Source: HGM12587 sp964561705 (GTDB lineage Bacteria > Bacillota > Clostridia > Lachnospirales > Lachnospiraceae). Taken from it: 8,221 nt of DNA. Where the stretch lies: NCBI GenBank assembly GCA_964561705.1, contig CAZLQJ010000070.1, forward strand, positions 1 through 8,221, read 5' to 3'. The position numbers and the translations under genes were made by a program. The notes below the pieces were generated by a model. That model was not told the origin of the DNA, made no database searches, and saw only the letters and a list, made by a program, of their open reading frames with translations. Below are positions 7,666 through 8,221 of the stretch, piece by piece (position 1 is the stretch's first letter; every line of letters begins with the position of its first letter).

Positions 7666-7777
7666 TTCTTAGTACATGGTACTAAGAAGAGAGGCGCCTC
7701 TCTTCTTAGTACATGGTACTAAGAAGAGAGGCGCATCTCTTCTTAGTACATGGTACTAAGAAGAGAGGCGCCTCTCT
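7666..7777. repeat. Three tandem 37-bp palindromic units in the leader
   Basis: Units begin at 7671, 7708 and 7745 with a period of exactly 37 bases; the array covers 112 bases. The only internal difference is C7698 / A7735 / C7772. Each unit contains TTAGTACATGGTACTAA, an inverted repeat around ATG, and the units are joined through GAGAGGCGCCTCTC, itself palindromic. In the middle unit the arms are 19 bp and perfect (7694-7712 and 7716-7734, three-base loop). The array lies between the predicted promoter and the ribosome binding site, so the mRNA leader should contain it. There is no T-run after any hairpin. Confidence 0.95.
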
Positions 7778-7811
7778 GAACTATTACTTTTGTAAATATT
7801 TTTGTTACGTT

Positions 7812-7840
7812 ATTATAAAGCAAAATCTGTCTATATTCAA
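7812..7840 (-). promoter_or_regulatory. Predicted sigma-A-type promoter for the giant gene
   Basis: On the minus strand TTGAAT (7840-7835) and TATAAT (7817-7812) are separated by 17 bases. The -10 is a perfect consensus and the -35 matches four of six positions. A start near 7805-7806 would give a leader of about 168 bases carrying the 37-bp array. The surrounding DNA is AT-rich, so chance matches are possible, but spacing and position fit well. Confidence 0.7.
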
Positions 7841-7898
7841 TATTTTTTGTGACAAGTTCCGCACTTTTTTTCACTGTTAATCTTTTGTTTTATTTTTT

Positions 7899-8061
7899 GT
7901 GATGAAATGACATATCTATTTTACACTCTGCATTTCGTCACAAATTCAAAAATGCATTTTTGTGATGAAATAACATGACTTTGATTTGAATTTTCTAATA
8001 TTATTGAATTTCGTCACTTGAAGTTAAAATCACCCCAGTGAACCCCTGTGAATTTCGTCAT
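7899..8061. promoter_or_regulatory. Cluster of five ATTTC(G/A)TCA(C/T) motifs upstream of the promoter
   Basis: Copies: 7932-7941, 8008-8017 and 8052-8061 read ATTTCGTCAC, ATTTCGTCAC and ATTTCGTCAT on the plus strand; 7899-7908 and 7962-7971 read GTGATGAAAT, the inverted form. Centre-to-centre spacing is 33, 30, 46 and 44 bases. The cluster sits about 60-220 bases upstream of the predicted -35. This is operator-like; I do not recognise the regulator. Confidence 0.65.
7932..7971. repeat. 13-bp inverted repeat formed by two of the motifs
   Basis: ATTTCGTCACAAA (7932-7944) faces TTTGTGATGAAAT (7959-7971) across a 14-base gap, with one mismatch. It could be a paired binding site or a hairpin. 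Confidence 0.7.
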
Positions 8062-8165
8062 AAGTTTCCAAAATTTGGGACGATTCGACATCAATTGCCC
8101 TGAAAAACCTGCCGACATGACAGCCTTGATCAAAGATAGGAATAGGATTGAACCTCAAAAAAAGC

Positions 8166-8193
8166 AAAAAAAAAAGAAGCTTACGCTTCTTTC
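8166..8193 (-). terminator. Rho-independent terminator of the tRNA gene
   Basis: On the minus strand an 8-bp stem (AAAGAAGC / GCTTCTTT, 8192-8185 and 8180-8173) closes a four-base loop (GTAA) and runs into a T-rich tract complementary to the ten A residues at 8166-8175. It lies seven bases after the tRNA 3' end, so it should separate tRNA transcription from the giant gene. Confidence 0.85.
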
Positions 8194-8199
8194 AATCAA

Positions 8200-8221
8200 T
8201 GAGACATCGGGGATTCGAACC
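8200..8221 (-). tRNA. tRNA gene, 3' end only (cut by the right edge)
   Basis: The minus strand reads GG-TTCGAAT-CCCCG-ATGTCTC-A: the last two bases of the T-stem 5' strand, a seven-base T-loop, the T-stem 3' strand, the acceptor 3' strand and discriminator A. CCA is not encoded (TTG follows). The complete gene should therefore begin GAGACAT. The anticodon is outside the window, so the amino acid cannot be read. Confidence 0.88.

Larger units (their letters stand above)
7638..8165. other. Non-coding region between the tRNA and the giant gene
   Basis: These 528 AT-rich bases hold, from left to right: the ribosome binding site, the 37-bp array, the predicted promoter, the ATTTC(G/A)TCA(C/T) cluster, a 10-bp tandem near-repeat (8033-8052), and a stretch (about 8062-8165) where I see no convincing gene. 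A 34-codon minus-strand frame at 8014-8118 is not well supported. Confidence 0.7.

Noticed and set aside
7032..7685. Plus-strand open frame of 217 codons over the 5' end of the giant gene
   Set aside because: It is antisense to the signal peptide and module 1, has His/Phe/Arg/Cys-rich low-complexity composition, and runs into the palindromic array. It is a shadow.
7666..7777. CRISPR array
   Set aside because: The 37-bp units are directly adjacent with no spacers, and each unit is almost wholly palindromic.
7666..7777. Intrinsic terminator(s) in the leader
   Set aside because: The hairpins are strong, but no run of T follows them in the minus-strand direction; AAGCTTCTGAG follows the last one.
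7666..7840. Invertible promoter bounded by inverted repeats
   Set aside because: All copies of the palindrome lie on the gene side of the promoter; no matching copy was found upstream of it, so there is no segment to invert.
8014..8118. Minus-strand 34-codon frame after the tRNA terminator, with AAGG five bases before its ATG
   Set aside because: It is too short to distinguish from chance, has only a weak ribosome binding site, no clear promoter, and its end is made of the repeated ATTTCGTCA motifs.

Overview
The window is dominated by one giant open reading frame on the minus strand. It starts at a GTG at 7637 and runs without a stop codon past base 1, so at least 2545 codons are visible and the C-terminus lies beyond the left edge. 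I read this frame through the whole window and found no stop and no frameshift. The product is a secreted, modular surface protein: signal peptide, acidic spacer, then seven related modules built on GLUG-type glycine-rich repeats, joined by short H-x6-8-C-x2-C linkers. It ends in the first residues of another domain (SLNGNIGVNFY). Protein style, a moderate-to-low GC content and strong GGGAGG-type ribosome binding point to a gut Bacillota, most likely Lachnospiraceae; this is inference from protein style, not a species assignment.

Layout from right to left, the direction of transcription: the 3' end of a tRNA gene (8200-8221, minus strand, cut by the right edge) and its hairpin/T-run terminator (8166-8193); about 370 bases of AT-rich non-coding DNA holding five copies of an ATTTC(G/A)TCA(C/T) motif in both orientations (7899-8061); a good sigma-A-type promoter (TTGAAT, 17 bases, TATAAT; 7812-7840); a leader of about 168 bases containing three tandem 37-bp palindromic units (7666-7777); a ribosome binding site (7642-7648); and the giant gene.

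The gene shows internal recombination. Two 300-bp segments (5027-5326 and 5624-5923) are identical base for base although their flanks have diverged, and the module between them is cut to 199 residues. A second, 53-bp identical patch is shared by modules 4 and 5. Together with the self-complementary repeat array in the leader and the operator-like motif cluster upstream, this looks like a variable, tightly regulated cell-surface adhesin-type locus. Binding target, cell-wall anchor and regulator cannot be seen in this window.
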